Below, one piece after another: positions 58,825-64,000 of a stretch of DNA of 64,000 nt. The notes below the pieces were generated by a model, which was not told the DNA's origin, made no database searches, and was given only the letters and a program-made list of their open reading frames with translations. Location: assembly GCA_963675135.1 (NCBI GenBank), contig OY776132.1, positions 1,674,001-1,738,000 on the forward strand. Direction: 5' to 3'. Origin of the DNA: Galeopsis tetrahit (lineage: Eukaryota; Streptophyta; Magnoliopsida; Lamiales; Lamiaceae). Position numbers and translations under genes: made by a program. Each line of letters starts with the position of its first letter. Position 1 is the stretch's first letter.

Positions 58825-60948
58825 ATGGTGAGATATTTGTTTCTTCAATCCAGCTTCATGTTACGACGCTCTCACGCCGCCGTACTCTCCAACTATCTTC
58901 TCTCCGGTGGATGGCGGCGCAGCCTCTCTTCTTCCGCCGCTTCTAAGAAAATCGGCACCCACAGTGGAAAATTCCACTGCGACGAAGCGCTCGGTTGCTT
59001 CATGATCCGTCGCACGGAGAATTTCTACGACGCTGATATTATTCGCACTCGCGATTCCATGGTACTAGAAAACTTTAGCACTTTGTTTGTTTGGTTATGG
59101 CGGTGGCTTATTTTGGTGAATCTCTGTCGTTTTGCTCTGTAATTTTGAAGGTTTTGGATAAGCTTGACGCAGTGCTAGATGTTGGAGGAGTGTACGATTC
59201 GAGGAAAGATCGCTACGATCATCATCAGGAAGGATTTGAGGAGGTTTTTGGTTATGGATTCGAAACTAAGCTCAGTAGGGCTGGTCTTGTCTATAAGGTG
59301 TTCTGTCTAATGCCTCAGAGAAAATTTAAATTTTCACTTATTGTTATGTATTGTTAATAATCTAATTCGTAATTTGGAATTTTTTTTCCCCTAAAAACAT
59401 TGTTAATGTTGTTTTCTAATTTAAGGAAATAACTATGTGCATCCATAAGAACACTTGTGAATCATGATAATTTAATCATTAGCTTTGTGTTATAAGTTAG
59501 AACAACTCAATGAACAAAAACAACACTATGCCTGCTGAAATCAAATATGTTTTGATTATTCAAAATTATATTTTTCCTGATTATCTTTAATTGCTCTTCG
59601 TGTTCATTACTTGTTTAGTAGTTGAAAATATGTTATTTAGTTCCTAGCATAATAGTGATGGATACTTCATTTCTAGTAACTTTGATTCGTTTTTACCCCT
59701 TTCGTAGCATTATGGGAAGGAAATAATTTCAAAGGAGGTTAAGCTGGATCCAGATCATTGTGATGTGCATCGCTTATTCGTGACCATCTACAAGAATTTT
59801 ATAGAGGTAAAACCGTAAAGGATATGCATGCTTGGATGTTGACCTTTCATTTTAGGTGTTTATATGTCGTGATAATACTGAATGATTGGTGAAGTTGGCC
59901 AAGGGTATCTAACTAAGAATGAGTTTATATGTCTTTTACAGTAGTTTCTTTATTTGGATTTGGATACTATACTCATATTGGTTTTAGAGACTGTGCCAAT
60001 GGCACCTTCATCAAACTTTTTTCTTGAGCATCCTTACACATGCCACTTTAATAAATGAAAAGAGCTCAGCATTCATTAGATCGCGAGTGTCCATGTTAAA
60101 AGAGAATTTTTACCTGGGTTCTGAAGATATGCTTGTAGGAAACTTATCCTATTATTCAATAAAAATTGCTAGCATGGTGATTGTAATTATAGTTATAGGG
60201 TGCCATGCAGTTTGTCATGAGTTATGGTTGGCCTTCGTTGTGTTAGTATTATAATTTATTTTCATTTTTTTCTCTTGAGGGAATTTAATGGCTTATAATT
60301 TCTTGAATTTATTAACTACGTTTTCATCAACGGTTGCCTTAGTAGGCTGTTGATGCCATAGACAATGGAATCAGTCAATACAACACAGATAAGCCTCCAC
60401 GGTTTATCAATAATACAAGCTTGTCATCAAGAGTGGAAAGATTGAATCCTGGCTGGATAGATCTGGATCAATCCTCTACGGAAGAGGACGAAGCCTTTCA
60501 ACAAGCAATGAAACTAGCTGGAAATGAATTGATAGAGGTTCTTTCCTGAAAAACTCTATATTATGAAGCCTATGCTTTAAATATTTTTAATATGAAAGTT
60601 GAAGATTTTGTGTCACTTGTCAGATATACTTACAATTGAGTGTTCTACATCTCTTTCAGTGCATCCATTTTCATGCTAAATCATGGTTACCAGCTCGGTC
60701 AGTTGTTATGTATAGTCTCTTAGCAAGGAAAAATGTAGATTCAAGTGGTGAAATCATTGTTCTGACCTCTTCAGTCCCTGTAAGTTGGAATTGGTTTATT
60801 TAAAAGAATGAGATTTGTTGTCAAGTGAATGCAAACACCCCCATAATCCACACTGATGAAGCTAATATTTTTTTAGTGGAAGCTTCACATTTTTGAACTT
60901 GAGAAGGAAATGAAGATTACTCCTAGCATCAAATATGTTATTTATCCG
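58825..60948 (+). CDS. MYG1: MYG1-like (UPF0160) protein, last exon not found
   Basis: Six in-phase exons: 58825-59061, 59151-59297, 59708-59806, 60346-60537, 60660-60779 and 60877-60948. They give 289 residues. The start is a mitochondrial-type leader with Arg and Ser, followed by GTHSGKFHCDEALGCF, DAVLDVGGVYD, DRYDHH and AVDAIDNG. These His/Asp/Glu-rich blocks belong to the MYG1 family, DHH-like metal-dependent proteins reported as nucleases acting in nucleus and mitochondria in other eukaryotes. Relatives reach about 360 residues and end with a conserved block of about 75 residues. After the donor at 60949 no such exon is seen before TPS copy F begins. The end was either lost or lies beyond copy F, outside the window. 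Confidence 0.85.
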
Positions 60949-61751
60949 GTACTCATTCACCCCTTTGCATTCTCGTTTTTTCTTGATGTGATAAATATGT
61001 CAAAAGGGTTGATTTGCAAAGAACTACATTCTCCCACACAATCCTAATAAAACTTTTGAAACCTAATATTAGTATGAGGGAATGAAGTTGACATTTATTT
61101 GATGTGGACAACTTTTTAAACTATGAGCAACCACAATCTGTAACTTCTCATTTCTTCCAAGTCATCTAATTCAAGACACTGAATAAGAACCATATGAATG
61201 GAGTATTTTAGCTACATTTAATATAATACCCTTTTTGTTGTTCAAAAAAAAAAGAATTAAAACTAAACCGAACCGATAATTTTAGTTCATTTTTTTCGAA
61301 CAGACGGATGCTCACCCTCCCCCCACACCTTCCTCTTACGAGTCCACACAGCCAATTTTGACTCAACATAGGCTGCAGTTTTTTATTCTTTCTTGCTTTA
61401 TGGACAAGGCCTGCAGGGGTATTTGGATTCCGAATATGACAAAATATGCTAATTTAATAACTATAAACGATTAAACAAAATAAATAATATTAAATATTGA
61501 GATCACTTCTATTGACCATATCTTGACTTTAAGTGAGGGAAAGTGGGTGGAAATAGCGTTAAATATTTGCATGCTACTATTCCTCTCTCTCTCTCTCTCT
61601 CTCTTCGTATATATAATATACTTCCATTACTCATTTTCTTCAACCTCCTTCATTGCTAATTAAGCTACTCTAATCCTCTCTCTTTCAAATCTTCTATCTT
61701 CAATTTTAATTTATCTTGATCAGCCGAGCACCAAGCATCAATATAATCTCG
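60949..61751 (+). promoter_or_regulatory. MYG1 intron or flank, then promoter of TPS copy F
   Basis: 60949-61255 shows no exon. From about 61260 the sequence matches the other TPS promoters. W-box cores are at 61512-61517 and 61523-61528, a (CT)n run lies at about 61585-61603, and a TATA-like TATATATAATATAC at about 61608-61621. The switch is abrupt, after an A run at 61245-61254. Confidence 0.65.
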
Positions 61752-64000
61752 ATGGAGGCCGAAAGAAGATCAGGAAACTACGGAAAGAGTTTGTGGGACA
61801 GCAATTACATTCAGCGTCTCACCACACCTTATGGCGTAAGATACCAAACCATTATTCTTAATTCTCAATCTTTTTTAGTTAGACAGGTTATAATGGGAAG
61901 ATTTCCTCACTAAAGTTCAATTTATACATACTTATCATTGATTTTATTGGAAATGCAGGCTATTGAGTATGTAGAGAAAGCTGAGAAACTGAAAGAATAT
62001 GTGAAAATAATAATTGAGGGAACAACAGATGCGTTAGCCCAACTTGAACTTATCGACGATTTGCAAAGGCTCGATGTTTCTCACTACTTCCAGGATTCTG
62101 TACAAAACATACTGGAGAGAATTTATGTTGATGATAAAAACATGATGAACAAAGATTTGCATGCAACTGCTCTCAAATTTAGACTTCTCAGACAACATGG
62201 CTACCATGTCTATCAAGGTGAATATTTCAGTTAATTCTTAGACTTAGGTCGTGTCCAATTTTAGTCCACTATGTCGTTACTTTATTAGTTTTGGTCCAGT
62301 ATGTTTATACTTTTCACAATTTTGGACATTTAGGTTTCAATTTTTGTCCTTTTCGTGCCCAATTTTAATAATGTATATTTCTACATTTTTTATTTTGGTC
62401 CATGGTGTCAATTTTGGCCAAAAACTACAAACGTTGAAAAGGTAACAAAATGCAGGATTAAAATTTGGCACAGTCTAAGTTACATGGTGATTCCTGATAT
62501 TAATTGGACAACATTATATTCAAATTTCTGGGTTTAAATTTAATTTTAATTTTTAGATTTTGACAAGTTTTCACGGTATTAATTGCAGAGATTTTCAGTA
62601 GTTTCATGGACAACGAGGGAAGTTTCAAGTCAAGCTTGGGTGATGATGTGAAAGGACTCCTTTCTTTGTATGAAGCTTCATTCTTGTCAATGGAAGGTGA
62701 ACCAATTTTGGATTCTGCCAAAGATTTCTCAACACGTCATCTTGCGAAAAAGCTCGAGCAATTCACGACAGACCAGAGTTTAGTCAATCAAATCAAGCAT
62801 GCCTTGGAGATTCCACTGCACTGGAGAGTGCCCAAACTCCAAGCAAAATGGTTCATAAACGTCTACCAGAGCAGACCCGATTCAAACCTTACTTTGCTCG
62901 AATTTGCTAAGTTGTATTACAACATTGCACAAGCGAGTTATCAAGACGATATGAAACGCATATCAAGGTATGTAGAATTTAAAATAAATGTGTTGTAATT
63001 TTATAAATTCAGAATTAGTTCTAATCAGTTTAATTGCAATTACAATAGGGGGCATAGAAGAAGTGGCCTAGGAGAAAAGTTAACCTTCGCCAGGGATCGA
63101 CTGGCAGAGAGTTTCTTATGGGCTGTGGGATTTACTCCCGAACCTGAATTTGGATATACGAGGGAGATTATGACTAAAGTTGCTGGAATGGTGTCGGTCA
63201 TAGACGACATATACGATGTATATGGCACGTTGGAGGAAATCGAATTGTTTACGAAGATCATTGAAAGGTGGGACATTAATGAATTGGACAGCCTTCCCCT
63301 TTACATGCAAATTTGTTTCCTCGATCTCAACAACTTCGTCAACGAATTGGCGTACCACGTTCTCAAGGAACAAGGCTTCAACTGTATCTCAAACCTCAGG
63401 AGACTGGTATGCATACTCACATATTTTTCTTTATCAATCAATCAGGTTTTTGTACAGTGTAACGTTTTTACTAATAGTTGTATTTTATTACATATTTCAG
63501 TGGATAGAGTTGTGCCAAACTTACATCATTGAAGCGAGATGGTATCACAGTGGGTACTATCCCAAAACGAATGAGTATCTCAACAATGGCTGGATTTCGA
63601 TTTCGGGTCCGATAGTTCTTATGTATGGCTACTTTTGCCTCACAAACAACATAAACAAGGAGGATGTGAAGATTCTAGAACAATATCCCGGAATCATTCG
63701 TTGGCCATCCATGGTTTTTCGCCTTGCTGATGACTTCGGAACTTCATCGGTAAGAATTCAAACTAGGCCAAACCTGTCATAGACAGCCTTTTAAAGTACA
63801 AGGCAAGGGTAAATTGCAATTTTGGTCCCATGAGAATTTGGGCTCACAAAAATAGTCCTTTTTTTTTTAACAAATTCTCTTGGATCAAAAATGCAATTCA
63901 TCCAAAAATACACACATGTTGATATTTTCCTATTGGCCTTCATTTTCTTATATTGATATTTATGATGAATTATGGTACACAGGAGGAAATTAAGAGAGGG
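61752..64000 (+). CDS. Terpene synthase, TPS-b type, copy F (cut by window end)
   Basis: Exons 61752-61835, 61959-62217, 62589-62967, 63049-63406 and 63501-63749, with exon 6 starting at 63983 and continuing past the window. All exon lengths equal those of copy A. RR(x)8W (with W after KSL), RDR, DDIYD and DDFGTSS are intact, and EEIKRG follows in exon 6. No stop or frameshift is seen in the visible 449 codons. The predicted enzyme is cytosolic, as there is no transit peptide. Minor differences lie in exon 3 (DNEGSFKSS in place of DDMGNFKA). It lies directly behind the truncated MYG1-like gene on the same strand. Confidence 0.9.

Noticed and set aside
60024..60254. A 76-codon frame inside MYG1 intron 3 as a separate gene.
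   Set aside because: It lies within an intron with good flanking splice sites and has no recognisable motif.

Overview
This is nuclear DNA of a flowering plant. It has spliced genes with GT/AG introns, a plant-type terpene synthase (TPS) cluster, a plant wax-ester-synthase/DGAT-like gene, Ty1/copia and LINE retroelements, tRNA-derived SINEs and AT-rich spacers. The TPS type would suit a terpenoid-rich eudicot such as Lamiales, but that is a weak inference.

The core is six copies of one TPS-b gene: A (23944-26374, minus), B (29009-31576), C (36457-39130), D (43952-44508, scrambled remnant), E (51585-53990, lacking one metal-binding motif) and F (61752 to the window end). Copies A, B and C read as complete enzymes of 545, 549 and 549 residues, and F is open as far as it can be seen. 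All begin at the RR(x)8W motif with no plastid transit peptide, so cytosolic enzymes are predicted. All share a fused 358-nt fourth exon where TPS-b genes usually have two exons. A and B are divergent, and B-F are tandem.

The left 23 kb holds an inverted fragment of a MYG1-like gene, a broken copy of a WS/DGAT gene split by a young Ty1/copia element and a nearly complete LINE, a better-preserved WS/DGAT gene whose last codons are displaced by a 5'-truncated LINE, a Werner-like exonuclease protein with degenerate catalytic residues, and a small secreted six-cysteine peptide gene. The right side holds a second six-cysteine peptide gene and the larger MYG1-like copy, which runs into TPS copy F.

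Reading outward from the A/B spacer, both sides carry TPS, then a six-cysteine peptide gene, then MYG1, in mirror orientation. This suggests an old inverted segmental duplication, later expanded by tandem TPS duplication and filled with transposons. Many insertions are dated relative to each other by target-site duplications: an 18-bp one for a LINE, 13-16 bp for three SINEs, 9 bp for two short Mutator-like elements and one 2.87-kb foldback element, and 5 bp for a solo LTR. No rRNA gene, CRISPR array or functional tRNA gene was seen.
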